Assembly (NCBI RefSeq): GCF_048569485.1
Contig: NC_134353.1
Coordinates: forward strand, 429,182,113 to 429,246,112
Direction: 5' to 3'
Source: Anomaloglossus baeobatrachus
Lineage: Eukaryota; Chordata; Amphibia; Anura; Aromobatidae
Length of the DNA stretch: 64,000 nt
The position numbers and the translations under genes are program-made. The notes below the pieces were generated by a model. It was not told the DNA's origin. It saw nothing but the letters and a program-made list of their open reading frames with translations, and did no database searches. Positions 32,912 through 44,869 of the stretch are shown piece after piece. Every line of letters begins with the position of its first letter. The stretch's first letter is position 1.

Positions 32912-33058
32912 TTGCAGCATTTTTACAAAATATATCCACCCCAGGGAAAAAAAATTGCAGGTGCGGTTTACATACTATGTCATTTAGGTGAATGCTTTAT
33001 GGAAATTTATACCTGTTTTTATTTTGTGTGTTTGATTTTGTTTTTCTCTTTTTTGTAG

Positions 33059-33319
33059 GTCAGCATTTCTACTGTAGGATATGGTGATACAATTCCTGAT
33101 ACAATTTTGGGTCGGATTGTAGCATTTCTGTGCATATCTTTTGGCATTATTCTGAATGGCATGCCAATATCTATACTTTACAACAGGTTTTCAGACTTTT
33201 ATGCAAAACTAAAAGCACATGAAAGTACCAGTGTCATGAAAAATACTGAAATCAGATTTAAGGAAAGGATAATGGAGAAGATTAAAACCTGTTGTGTCAC
33301 AAAGCAAAATACCAATTAG
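33059..33319 (+). CDS. KCNV2: KCNV2 (Kv8.2) exon 2
   Basis: The exon encodes residues 410-495: the selectivity filter (STVGYGD), S6 ([20 protein letters not shown], then [11 protein letters not shown]) and a short basic tail ending CCVTKQNTN before TAG. S6 carries NGMPIS where conducting Kv1-Kv4 channels have a Pro-X-Pro hinge, as expected for a silent subunit. The acceptor has a long pyrimidine tract (TTTTTCTCTTTTTTGTAG). With exon 1 the protein is 495 residues, slightly shorter than human KCNV2 (545), mainly at the N-terminus. Confidence 0.93.
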   Translation, partial: VSISTVGYGDTIPDTILGRIVAFLCISFGIILNGMPISILYNRFSDFYAKLKAHESTSVMKNTEIRFKERIMEKIKTCCVTKQNTN

Positions 33320-33760
33320 AGGAGATTGAAAAATGTCACATGGACCGTGAACAGTAATTTATCAGAAAACTATGACCATGGGTCACAAATGAACATTATT
33401 TTGTTTCACACAAAATCAGAAGCAGACGTTCCGTAAAACACACATCATTTGAATGGTTTAAATTTATAGTACATCTTTTGCACTCTAAAATAATGACTCT
33501 CTATTTCCATTGTAAGGAAGTGGATGGTTGATACATCAGAAAAACACAAGTGAAACTTGTGTGAATGAACGTCATCTGCTGGTCCAAGTTTTAAGAGCAG
33601 AAACTGATATAAAGAGAATTGGTTCCTGGGGGAAAGAGGAAGGAACAAGGTCATGCAACAAGCTGTGTCACAGTTAGACATTTTAAAACGCTTTTTAGGC
33701 CAGGACAGGTGAGGAGTCATCTTTTGGACCTGTGTTGGGTCAGATGTGCAGTGCTCAGAC
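33320..33760 (+). other. Probable KCNV2 3' UTR and downstream sequence
   Basis: Unique-looking sequence without a clear AATAAA signal. No other gene is seen. Confidence 0.4.
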
Positions 33761-33763
33761 TAA

Positions 33764-34165
33764 AGGGCCATTTACATGCTGCGACATCGCTAACGATATA
33801 TCGTCAGGGTCACGGTGTTTGTGACGCACATCCGGCGTCGTTAGCGACATCGCAGCGTGTGACACCTAGGAGCGACCGTAAACGATCACAAAAGAGTTAA
33901 AAATCGTTGGTCTATAACACGTCATTCATTTACCAAAAATCGTTGTCTGGTCAGTAGCGAGGTTGTTCATCTTTCCTGCGGCACCACACATCGCTACTCG
34001 TGACACAGCAGGAACGACGAACATCTCCTTACCACTGTCCACTGGCAATGAGGAAGGAAGGAGGTGGGCAGCATGTTCCGGCTTCTCTTCTCCTCCCCTC
34101 CTCTGCTATTGGGCGACCGCTTAGTGACTTAGTGACATTGCAAGATAGAAGAGGCGATGCAGAGC
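33764..34165. mobile_element. Harbinger-type MITE, left part
   Basis: It starts after TAA (33761-33763) with AGGGCCATTTACATGCTGCG and shares GTGACGCACATCCGGCGTC with the MITE at 8235-8815. The matching right end is missing. Confidence 0.55.
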
Positions 34166-34675
34166 ATTCTTCTAAAGGGAAGTAATTATTTCTTTCTATC
34201 TTCCCTGGGTGTATTTTCCACCCTGCTTTTTTGCTCTATAATTATTTGTATGATTGCTTTCAAGCATTGCATTGCATGTATTTACATTGTTCTATTAGGG
34301 TTATGCAGTGTTTCCTTCGCAATCTTGTCCGTGATGAAGTTTATCCATGTATGATTGCCATATTATATCACATCAGGACAGGGGAGGAGTAACTGATTGA
34401 TGGAATACATTTTTTCCATTATATTAATGTGATCCTCCATTATATTAATGCAGATTGTATATCATGCACTATGTACTATTCTTGTCCCAGTTGCTTGACT
34501 ATATTAGGGCTTAGTACATGATTTTTCTGTCCTGTATATTTTTTTCTTTGATTGGAAGTTATCAATTTTTTGCTTACATTGTAATTAACACTTTGTACTT
34601 TATACATTCCAATATTGATATATGTCCATCTATAGTGTAATTATAATCTTAATTCACTAACTATATAGGGCACAG
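34166..34675. other. AT-rich stretch, no gene
   Basis: No coding sequence or clear repeat ends. A short direct repeat occurs (TTCCATTATATTAATG and TCCATTATATTAATG near 34415-34450). Confidence 0.3.
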
Positions 34676-35440
34676 TGAGGGTAAGCCGACGTGGAACGGG
34701 GGGCGCCCAAAATATTTACGGTGTCACACCCTCCGTTGGCAGATAGGAGCAAGATCCCATAGGATGCTATAGGGATCCCATATATTTAGCTCCTCCTCTC
34801 ATGTGTCCTTGTGTGTGTTTATAACCACTGGGTGTTTTTTCAATTTTAATACATATCAGTAAAAGTATTATTTTAAATTGAACTTGAGTTTTTTTTTGTT
34901 TCTGCAGCCAAGATAAAGCCACAAGGCTGAAGGCTGGTATTCTCAGGATGGGGAGCCCCATGTTATGGGGAGCCCCCCAACCTAAAAATATCAGCCAGAG
35001 GCTGCCCGGAATTGCCGCATCCATTAGATGCGACAGTCCCAGGACTCTACCCGGCTCATCCCGAATTGCCCTAGTGCGGTGGCAATCGAGGTAATAAGGA
35101 GATAATGGCAGCAGCCCATAGCTGCCACTAAGTCCTAGGTTAATCATGGCAGGCGTCTATGAGACACATTCCATGATTAACCTGTAAGTGAAAGTAAATA
35201 AACACATACACCGAAAAAATCCTTTATTTGGAATAAAAGACAAAAAACACCCTCTTTCACCACTTTATTAAAATCCCCAAATACGCCTCCAGGTCCGGCA
35301 TAATCCACACGTGACGCATCGAGCTCTGCTACATGAAGCTGACAGAAGCGGCAGTACAACACCGCCTCTTCTGTGAGCTCCACGCAGCAACTGAAGTGAA
35401 TCGCGCTGTCAGCGGGGATGTCACTGAGGTAATGCCTGTG
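34676..35440. repeat. Dispersed repeat family A, copy 3 (diverged)
   Basis: It includes GAATTGCCGCATCCATTAGA, CCCGAATTGCCCTAGTGCGG, CCTTTATTTGGAATAAAAGA and CACCACTTTATTAA, in the same order as at 25735. It runs directly into the 35-bp minisatellite. Confidence 0.6.
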
Positions 35441-36750
35441 TGTGTGCGGTGATGAGGAGTGCGGTAGTGCCTGCATGTGCGGTGATGATGTGGGCGGTAG
35501 TGTCGGGATGTGTGCGGTGATGATGTGGGCGGTAGTGTCGTGATGTGTGCGGTGATGATGTGGGCGGTAGTGTCGGGATGTGTGCAGTGATGATGTGGGC
35601 GGTAGTGTCGGGATGTGTGCGGTGATGATGTGGGCGGTAGTGTCGTGATGTGTGCGGTGATGATGTGGGCGGTAGTGTCGGGATGTGTGCAGTGATGATG
35701 TGGGTGGTAGTGTTGGGATGTGTGCGGTGATGATGTGGGCGGTAGTGTCGGGATGTGTGCGGTGATGATGTGGGCGGTAGTGTCGGGATGTGTGCGGTGA
35801 TTATGTGGGTGGTAGTGTCGGGATGTGTGCGGTGATGATGTGGGTGGTAGTGTTGGGATGTGTGCGGTAATGATGTGAGCGGTAGTGTCGGGATGTGTGC
35901 GGTGATGATGTGGGTGGTAGTGTCGGGGTGTGTGCGGTGATGATGGGTGCGGTAGGGTCGGGGTGTGTGCGGTGATGATGTGGGTTGTAGTGTCGGGGTG
36001 TGTGCTGTGATGATGGTGGTGGTAGTGTCTGGGTGTGTGCGGTGATGATGTTGGGCGGTAGTGTCAGGATGTGTGCGGTGATGATGGGTGCAGTAGTGTC
36101 GGGGTGTGTGCGGTGATGATGTGGGCGGTAGTGTTGGGATGTGTGCGGTGATGATGTGAGTGGTAGTGTCGGGTGTGAGCTGTGATGATGTGGGCGGTAA
36201 TGTCGGGATGTGTGCGGTGATGATGAGGGTGGTAGTGTCAGGATGTGTGCGGTGATGAAGTGGGTGGTAGTGTCGGGATGTGTGCAGTGATAATGTGGGC
36301 GGTAGTGCCGGTGTGTGTGCGGTGATGATGTGGGCGGTAGTGTCAGGGTGTGTGCTGTGATGATGGGGGTGGTAGTTTCGGGATGTGTGCGGTGATGATG
36401 TGGGTGGTAGTGTCGGGATGTGTGCGGTGATGATGTGGGCAGTAGTGTCGGGATGTGTGCGGTGATGATGTGGGCGGTAGTGTTGGGATGTGTGCGGTGA
36501 TGATGGGGGTGGTAGTGTCGGGATGTGTGCGGTGATGATGGGGGGTAGTGTTGGGATGTGTGTGGTGATGATGGGGGTGCTAGTGTTGGGATGTGTGTGG
36601 TGATGATGTGGGCAGTAGTGTCGGGATGTGTGCAGTGATGATGTGGGCGGTAGTGTCGGGATGTGTGCGGTGAGGATGTGGGCGGTAGTGTCGGGATGTG
36701 TGCTGTGATGATAGGGGTGGTAGTGTCGGGGTGTATGCGGTGATGAAAAG
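35441..36750 (+). repeat. 35-bp minisatellite, about 37 units
   Basis: The unit is GTGTCGGGATGTGTGCGGTG followed by ATGATGTGGGCGGTA, 35 bases, with scattered point changes and a few length variants. Because no phase of the minus strand has a stop in the unit, a 368-codon His/Thr/Pro-rich frame with a 35-residue period runs through it. I regard that frame as an artefact. Confidence 0.9.
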
Positions 36751-37690
36751 GCTTTCTCTCGGCTAAAGAAAACTTAACGCAACACGTTATTTCACTGGAA
36801 TCTGTTGCCTTTATTATCACACTATTTGCAAGGCATCCGTCACATGCGTCACACAACGCATTGTGGCGGATGCCGCTCAACGCAAGTGTGAAAGTAGCAT
36901 AATGCAAAGCAGATGGCTGTAGCTGGTAGCTTTACCTTGGCTGGTAATCGAAAACAGAGGTCACCACACTTTTTTTTAATTATTTATTTAAAAATAAATC
37001 ATTTTTGCCAAAAAACATGGGGTTTGCCCTAATTTGAATCATTAACCAAGGTGAAGATCACAGCTGGGGTTTGCTATTCTCAGGCTGGAGAGGCGTATGG
37101 CTATAGGGCATTCCCAGCCTAAAAATAGCAGTCTGGAGCCACCTCAGAAGTGGCGCTTTCATTAGATGCACCAATCCTGGTACTTCACATCAACTCTTCC
37201 GGTTGCTCTGGTGAGATGCCAAATGCAGTAATATATGGGATTGATACCAGCTGTGAATTGCTAGCTGGCATCAAGCCCTGGTATTAGTAATGGGTGGGTG
37301 TCTAGCAGACAACACCATTACTAATCCAGTATTTGTATATGTTAAAAAAATACAAAACATTTTTTATTTAGAATAAAAACCCCTGACATAAGCCCTCATT
37401 CACCAATTTATTAAAAAAAAAAAAAATCCTCCGCCATAATCCACAAGGAGGTCCCACAATGTTCCTCTAAAATATACCTGAAAGACATAAAAAGAGAGAA
37501 ATATTAAACAAAAGACAAGAGACACCTCACTCACAAATTTAATACTCTTCAAAACCCTAATCCAGGTCCACCGTAATCCAATAAGGAGGTCCCACGACTC
37601 ACTGTGCCAGCCTATGAAGAACAGAATGTTCCCCATTGACTGGAACTGCAGCAACTGCATCCTCACACACTGCTGTGTGCAGGGCTGGAC
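36751..37690. repeat. Dispersed family-A-like repeat and flanks
   Basis: It includes GGTTTGCCCTAATTTGAATC, CTTTCATTAGATGCACCAATC, TTTTTATTTAGAATAAAAAC and CACCAATTTATTAAAA. A second tail-like copy follows near 37500-37600 (CACTCACAAATTTAATACTC, then GGTCCACCGTAATCCA). No gene. Confidence 0.5.
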
Positions 37691-37771
37691 TGGGACTAAA
37701 ATTCACCCCTGGCATTTGGGGGTACACAGGCCCACGTTTCGCATGGTGAATGTGTAATATATTTCTGCACT

Positions 37772-37854
37772 TGTATATGTGAGTACTGTATGGCATTATG
37801 TTAGTACTGTATGGCATTATGTGAGCACTGTATGGCACTATGTGACACTGTATG
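37772..37854 (+). repeat. 21-bp tandem repeat, left part
   Basis: About four copies of GTGAGTACTGTATGGCATTAT stand before the LTR-element insertion point. The same array continues at 41009-41160. Confidence 0.8.
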
Positions 37855-40800
37855 TGTGGCGCCCCTGACCTGGTCAGGCACCACTAAGTACTGCACCCAT
37901 GCTGGGACAGTGCTTCCAGGTAGTTCTAAAGGCTGAAAAGAGGTGTGTATGCACAGACACATAGCAACCAGGTCTCCCACACCATTACATGGGACCCTTG
38001 GGCAGTCCCTAGAGGGGTCTGGCCTTCAATTCTTGTCAAGGGGTGTAGAGGAGGGCCTGAGAGCTAAAGTTGCAGAGGCAGAAAGGGAAGGAGTGGAGTG
38101 AGCCAGTCTGGTAGTGGTGAGCGGCGTTTGCCAGGAAACGCAGATGCGCGCTCACATAAGTCAGACCCTGCACGTGGAGTAGCCGTTAGCGGGGGAGAGC
38201 GGTTACCAGTGAGTCAGTCAGAAAGACAGAGAGAGAGTCAGTCGAGTACAGGGACTGCTGGTGATTAGGCACGCACGGGGTACAGTTCCCTTGAGTAGAC
38301 GTCCATTTATTGATCTGCTCAACCTGCCGGTGAGGGGAACTACAAGTCCCTCACCAACCATCTTGAGTCCGTGCCTCAGCAGTAACGAAGGGGCCCATAA
38401 GGGGATTGAGCCTGGAGCCATCTCACTTGGTCCATGCTGCCGGCAAACGGGCCATAAAGGGAGAAAAGGCAGTAGCGACTCCCTGGATGAACCCCACGGT
38501 ACTTCAAGTCAGGGGTTATCCGAACAGAGAAGTGCAAGGAAGGTGAGTTAATGGTTACCCTTAGACCGGTCTGAAGGAGCTCCTGGTTTCGTTTCAATCT
38601 GGTTTATCTCAGCATCGCCCGGGTACCTCACAAAAAAACTAAAGTGAGTAAAGATTTGTTGAAAGACATTTTGGACTCTGACTGGATTATTCCTGGACCC
38701 ACTACCTTACACACCCGAGCCCCTGGGGCTAGCCTCACTCACGGGAGGCCACACCATCCGACTGCATACCCCATCAGCCCCAGACGCTTGTTAAATTTGC
38801 AGTGGTGGTCACCCATATCCCTGACCGCAAGCCGTGAGTGGCGTCACGAGACATACAAAACTACATACCTGTTGCCATATATACAGAAGAAGACCCTGTG
38901 GCATCCCTGAAACTGGATCGGTATCCCTGGGGCGACTACTGGGCTTCACATTTCGGCGTCATGAATAGGATCATGGACTAGACCTGTTTAGACAGGTGAC
39001 AGTGTGCCTTGGCGGTCTGACTGAAAAATTTGAACCGCCGCCATTTTAGCCACCGCTGAAAGTGCGTCATCAAGAAGCTGCAGCTCGCGCCGGAGAAGAA
39101 GCCGCCCATGGAGAGCAGTGACAGTCCCAGTATGGAGAGAGCCCTCTGACACAGTGAAAGGAGAAGATGGGGGCAGATCTGTCACCGGACTGCTGGGACG
39201 TCCCAGTCCTGTGGGAGGAGAACCAAAAGCGAAACTAAGACTAAAGCATGACCAGAACCTGATGAGCAACGATAGAGACAAGATGGCGTCAGGAGAAGGT
39301 GACAAAAGGGAACAGGGTTGGACCAGACCCATGAAGAGGACCTGGAAGTGGAGGTGGAGAGACTCGCTGACTGTATGGAGGAGCAGCGGAGGCGAGAGGT
39401 AGCCGCTTGGAGGAAGAGAATGATAATGGCAATTAGAAACCTGCGGTTGTCTGTGCAAAGAGGTGCCGCCCCTGCTCAACCCGAGCCATCATTAGCAACA
39501 GCGACCCTGCTATTGGATGTCGCCAGTACGACCCCGGGTGAGTCCAAAACTGCCCCTGTTCCACCTGGTATGCTGATTCCACTGGCATTATCATCAGAAG
39601 CCGGTGTGACGTCCGGTGCGACGTGCAGTGCGACCCCCGATGCGACACCCGATGCGACCAGAGGTGGTCACAGCTCCCCAGTCGCTGATTGGGGGTCCAG
39701 TTCCTGCCCTCAGACCAGAGGTGGTCACAGCGCCCCAGTCGCTGACTGGGGATCCAGTCCCTGCTCCCCGACCTGAAGTGGACACAGTACCTCCTCAGAT
39801 AAAGAGAGAACCGGAGCCTCTGCCCTTGGCTCACCTGATTGCCAGGTACCTGGTCCACAAGCCTTGGACGTAGTACAGTGTCCAAGGGAAACCTGAGTAA
39901 TCCCAGGTTCTAACCCCACCGCTTCGACCAGATCCCCATTACCATCACCACCAGGGGATGCCCAAAACCCAAACTCCAAGTATCAGTGCACTGAAGTGCC
40001 AAGCACTGGTATTGGGAGGTGAAAATCTGTTTAGTTAGAAATGTTTAAAAAGTAGTTTAAAAATGTTTTTTATAAAAGTTAAGTAACGCTCAAGAATGTT
40101 CCCGCAAGAACTTTTGCGCGAACTTTCTAAATATTCTTAAGCACCTGGTTACGTGCACTTTATATATGGACCATAGGCTATGAACTGGCCATAGCCACAA
40201 ACTCTCGCAGTGTAAAAAGTTACCCCAGAGGTACCAACCCCAGAGTCTGCCTGTTAAGGGGCATGGCTCTGCACCATCAAGGGGGCATGCCTGTTTATGG
40301 GGCCTGCTCTCCAACACAAAGAAGTAGGTACGCCTGTTTATGGGGCCTTCCTTATACCACCAGGACAAGACCAGGTCACCAAAAGGACTGATGATCACTC
40401 CGTATTAGGGTCTTGGGTTAAGGACTGGTGGTGGTGGAATGGTGTTACGTCACTGCCGGAGTCTGCTCCAGCGACTTCTGCTCCGATCGCCAGGTGACGC
40501 CGTGTTCCTGCCGTGGATGGTGCTGGTAATGGGAGAGGAGTCGATGCCAGCGGATGAACCCCACGGTACTTCAAGTCAGGGGTTATCCGAACAGAGAAGT
40601 GCAAGAAAGGCGAGTTAATGGTTACCCTTAGACCGGCCTAAAGAAGCTCCTGGTTTCAACCTGGTTTATCTCAGCATCGCCCGGGTACCTCACAAAACAA
40701 CTAGAGTAAAGATCAGTTGAAAGACATTTTGGACTCTGACTGGATTATTCCTGGACCCACTACCTTACACACCCGAGCCCCTGGGGCTAGCCTCACTCAC

Positions 40801-41008
40801 GGGAGGCCACACCATCCGACTGCATACCCCATCATCCCCAGACGCTTGTTAAATTTGCAGTGGTGGTCACCCATATCCCTGACCGCAAGCTGTGAGTGGC
40901 GTCACGACACATACAAAACTACATACCTGTTGTCATATATACAGAAGAAGACCCTGTGGCGTCCCTGAAGCTTGATCGGTATCCATGGGGTGACTACTGG
41001 GCTTCACA
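37855..41008 (+). mobile_element. Gag-only (non-autonomous) LTR element
   Basis: The 5' LTR starts TGTGGCGCCCCTGACCTGG (37855) and ends CTTCACA (about 38949). It is followed by a primer-site-like CGGCGTCATGAATAGGAT. The internal region (about 38950-40440) has a gag-like reading region (VERLADCMEEQRRREVAAW) followed by a Pro/Thr-rich part with a repeated DAT and GGHSxPVADWGSS pattern, and no pol. The 3' LTR is partial (about 40554-41008). A 4-bp duplication, TATG, flanks the element (37851-37854 and 41009-41012), which sits in a 21-bp tandem repeat. It is a broken fossil. Confidence 0.65.
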
Positions 41009-41160
41009 TATGGCGCTATGTGACACTGTATCACTCTGTCACATTGTATGGCACTATGTGAGCACTGTATGGCATTATGTGACACTGTATGGCATTATGT
41101 GAGTACTGTATGGCATTATGTGAGTACTGTATGGCACTATGTGACACATTTTTGCAGTGT
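41009..41160 (+). repeat. 21-bp tandem repeat, right part
   Basis: Copies of CACTGTATGGCATTATGTGAG and variants continue the array interrupted at 37854. They run up to the inverted LTR at 41165. Confidence 0.8.
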
Positions 41161-41164
41161 GTAG

Positions 41165-42222
41165 TGTCGCGGGCGGAGGAGGGCGCAGCGCTCACCCACT
41201 GCTCGGGTCCGGCTCTGCTGCGGCCTGCTTCCTCGCTGCTTGGTGGTGGCTCGAGCGGCGGGCCGGATCCCGGGGCCTCGAGCGGCGCTCCTAGCCCGTG
41301 AATGAAAAGGGGATTTGGTTTTGGGGATTTGATTGTCCGTGACGCCACCCACGGTTGTGGTGAGATTGTGACACCACCGCTGCTCTGGACGGGGATCCCG
41401 GGAGCGATGACTGGGACCAGCTTGGATGTTGGTTCTCCCCTCTGTGGGTAGGGGGTTGGTTGTCCCGGGGCCCGGTGAGGGTAGGTGGGATGACAGGCAG
41501 GTTGCGGGGCCTGGTGAGGTGCAGGGTCGCGGGGGCAGCGCTGTGCCGCACGGCATGGTGGTACTCACTCAGCCAATGATGAAGACACAGTTCTTGGTAA
41601 AACACACAGCTGGATGGACGGGGCCCACAGGCGGCTGCGGTGGTTTCTGCTCCCGGTAGGTTGATGGTGACTGCCTTTCCCTGCACCTGTGTAGTGTAGA
41701 CGGCTCCGATGGGTTCCCACCGGTAACCCGCTCCCCAGCTTGGATATGTGCTGAAGGAGCCCCTTTAGTCCGCAGGCTCTGGCCCTGGGAACTGTAGCCT
41801 TGGCGGTGGCTGTGTTTCCCTCTAACGGTTGGACTGTTGCCTTCTATCGGGACTTGACTGCAGGGAAACCCAGGAGGTTCCCTTCGCTAACGGATTTGAC
41901 AAATTCAACGGTGACTCCTAGCCTTGTCGGGGTCCATAAGCCCTGCCGGATGGTGCTGGCTTCTCTTTGCTCGCCGGTCTGGTACCGCCGGGCCACCGCC
42001 CGTCCACGGTCCTTACGGTCTGCTCCAATCAGCCTCTTCTGCAGACGGTCACCACCATCTGCCAACCTTGCTGTACCGTCCGGGCCACACCCGGACCAAC
42101 TTCAGACTGCTCTCTTGCCACTTCACTTCCTCTCACTTTCTATTCCAAAACTAATCTGCTCTGTTTTCCCGCCTCCAGGACTGTGTACTCCTCGGTGGGC
42201 GGAGACCAACCACCTGACTAAT
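41165..42222 (-). mobile_element. Gypsy LTR, inverted, truncated
   Basis: This is a minus-strand copy of the LTR at 42403-43592. It lacks that LTR's first part and has no internal region next to it. On the plus strand it begins TGTCGCGGGCGGAGG, the reverse of the LTR end. Confidence 0.75.
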
Positions 42223-42402
42223 TAGGACTAGGATTAGGACTAATTAGTGTAATATCAGTGATATTAGTCCTGGACCTGTCCGCACAGGTACAATCCCCTG
42301 TAGTGACTGCAGTGCTTGTACAGTGATTAGGACCCAGGTGTGTTGCGGAACAATCCACAAATCAGGGAAGCAAAGAGCAGAAAATGCATCAAGGTCTGCT
42401 AA
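42223..42402. other. Spacer between inverted LTRs
   Basis: It holds TAATTAGGACTAGGATTAGG and ACTAATTAGTGTAATATCAG with local dyad symmetry, and nothing else recognisable. Confidence 0.3.
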
Positions 42403-43807
42403 TGTGGCGCCCTGGACAAGCCAGGTCGTCACAGAACAACACCAACACACCCCACACCCCGGTTAGGCACACCAAAGTCAAACAAAAACCCTTGTTGCCT
42501 TTCTCCAGGGGCTGATGTCCACACCAGGGGGTGGAGCCAGGCGGTTGGTCTCCGCCCACCAAGGAGTTCACAGTCCTGGAGGCGGGAAAACAGATCAGTT
42601 AGAGAGGAGATTAGTTTGGAGTAGAAAGTAATAGGAAGTGGCAAGAGAGCAGTCTGAAGTTGGTCCGGGTGTGTGGCCCGGACGGTACAGCAAGGTTGGC
42701 AGACGGTGGTGACCGTCTGCAGGAGAGGCTGATTGGAGCAGACCGTAAGGACCGTGGACAAGCAGTGGCCCGGCGGTACCGGACCGGCGAGCAAAGAGAA
42801 GCCAGCACCATCCAGCAGGGCTTACGGACCCCGACATGGCTAGGAGTCGCCGTTGAATTTGTCAACTCCGTTAGCGAAGGGAACCTCCTGGGTTTCCCAG
42901 CAGTCAAGTCCCAATAGAAGGCAACAGTCCAACCGTTAGAGGGAAACACAGCCACCGCCAAGGCTACAGTTCCCAGGGCCAGAGCCTGCGGACAAAAGGG
43001 GCTCCTTTAGCACATATCCAAGCTGGGGAGCAGGTTACCGGTGGGAACCCATCGGAGCCGTCTACACTACACAGGTGCAGGGAAAGGCAGTCACCATCAA
43101 CCTACCGGGAGCAGAAACCACCGCAGCCGCCTGTGGGACCCGTCCATCCAGCCGTGTGTTTTACCAAGAACTGTGTCTTCATCATTGGCTGAGTGAGAAC
43201 CACCGTGACGTGCGGCACAGCGCTGCTCCCGCGACCCTGCACCTCACCAGGCCCCGTAACCCGCCTGCCATCCCTACCCATCACCGGGCCCCGGGACAAC
43301 CAACCCCCTACCCACGGAGGGGAGAACCAACATCCAAGCTGCTCCCAGTCATCACTCCCGGGATCCCCGTCCAGAGCAGCGGTGGTGTCACAACCTCACC
43401 ACAACCGTGGGTGGCGTCACGGACAATCAAACCCCCAAAACCAATTCCCCTTTTCACTCATGGGTGAGGAGCGCCGCTCGAGGCCCCGGGATCCGGCCCG
43501 CCGCTCAAACCACCGAGCAGCGAGCAAGCAAACCGCAGCAGCGCCGGACCCGAGCAGTGGGCGAGCACAGAGCGCCCTCCCCGCCCGCGACAACTTGGCG
43601 TCACGAACAGGATCTTACCGCTCTGCCGTCTGGTAGAGGTGCGCCTTGTGACCGCCGGAGGTGTCCGGCCAAAAATTTTGAGAAGCCGCCATCTTGGGCG
43701 CGAAAAATTCCCGCTCGAGCGTCTCCTCGAGCAGTGGAGGGGCGAAGGCCTAAACCCCGCCACTGTAGAGGAGGAGCCGGAAAGAGACTAAGGGGGACGG
43801 AAACAAG

Positions 43808-44848
43808 ATGTCTGCGCCTGACGGAGCCGCTGGAGGAGCGGCGGCAGCAGCCGCAGCGGCACCCGAAGATGGGAACGGGCCTGCCCAAGTCCCGGCCGCG
43901 CTGGCGGGGGGCGCCGCGGCCCCAGCTCTCGCTCAGGTGATGCCGTTCTCCTTGCCCTATGTGCCCGGGGCTGCCTGGCTGCCGCAGTACAATGGGAAAC
44001 CTGACGCCTTGCAGGTCTTCCGGAAGAAGCTTAGTCCGCTACTAGAACTGTACCCCCTGACTGATAAGCAACATGCAGCGCTAGTGCTGGGGCAGCTAAC
44101 CGGCGCGGCTGAGCAGGAGGCGGAGACCTAGGCCGAGGGGGACTGGTCCTCTGTAGCCACCATCTTTGAGAAGCTGCAGACTGCCTTTGAGACCCGTACT
44201 GAAGCTGAGTTGCGGATGCAGTTTTACCAATGCCGGCAACGGCCTACGGATAGTATTCGTGACTATGCCTTGAACCTGCAAACTGCCCTCTGCACACTGA
44301 AGCGAGTGGACACCATCAACAGTGCGGACAGCAATAAAATGTTAAGCGAGCAGTTTGTGCAGGGGATGAGGTCCTCGGAGGACCGCAAACAACTTCGGCT
44401 GTGGGCCCTGGAACAACCTGATGTGGACTTTGCTGTGTTAAAGGAACGGGCCATTAAAGCTCTGCAACCCGCAGCATCGGAAGTCCCGGAGCCAGCCCCA
44501 TGGCCAGCTGAGACGGCTCCCGTCATGGTGGCCCCTGCCCTACCAGCACCTCCAGTACCTACAGCCCCAAGCGGAACGATGGAAGAACTGGCTGCCCATG
44601 TCCGCCGCATGGATGGAGACCTCGCCAAGATCCTCGCCGCACTTCAGCCTCCGACCAGATCCCAGCCCCCGGCAAAGATGCAGCTCGCCGACCGCCCTGA
44701 GGACGTCCCCTGGATGCAGCGGAGAAGGGCCAATGACTCACGGTATGGACCCCCGATTTGTTACAGGTGCAGTAAACCCGGCCACTACTCCCGACGGTGT
44801 CCGTTAAACGAGCAACCCCTGGGGCCACGGGCCAATCCTCAGAAGTAG
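43808..44848 (+). mobile_element. Gypsy gag region
   Basis: An Ala-rich start (MSAPDGAAGG) leads into the gag core (VMPFSLPYVPGAAWLPQY, the ELYPLTDKQHAALVLGQL block, LRMQFYQCRQRPTDSIRDYA). A zinc knuckle closes it (CYRCSKPGHYSRRC, C-X2-C-X4-H-X4-C). It is closely matched by the gag at 58112-59152. It is a fossil copy and not whole. Confidence 0.85.
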
Positions 44849-44869
44849 AACCCCGTGGCCCCTCAGACT

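Larger units (their letters stand above)
29550..33058 (+). other. KCNV2: KCNV2 intron
   Basis: This 3.5-kb phase-0 intron runs from GTAAGT to TTTTTTGTAG and splits the pore just before the selectivity filter. It contains a (CA)-rich microsatellite (about 30085-30130), a nested transposon stack (30306-32092) and an L1-like fragment (32152-32911). The remaining parts look unique. Confidence 0.9.

Noticed and set aside
28323-33319. Assignment to another silent Kv gene (KCNV1, KCNG, KCNS)
   Set aside because: The CDDY...[19 protein letters not shown]-type S6 region and intron position fit KCNV2 best from memory. A BLAST search would be decisive, but the match across T1 and S4-S6 is strong.
35801-36907. 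368-codon His/Thr/Pro-rich minus-strand frame
   Set aside because: It has an exact 35-residue period that follows from the 35-bp repeat unit lacking stops. No evidence of a gene.
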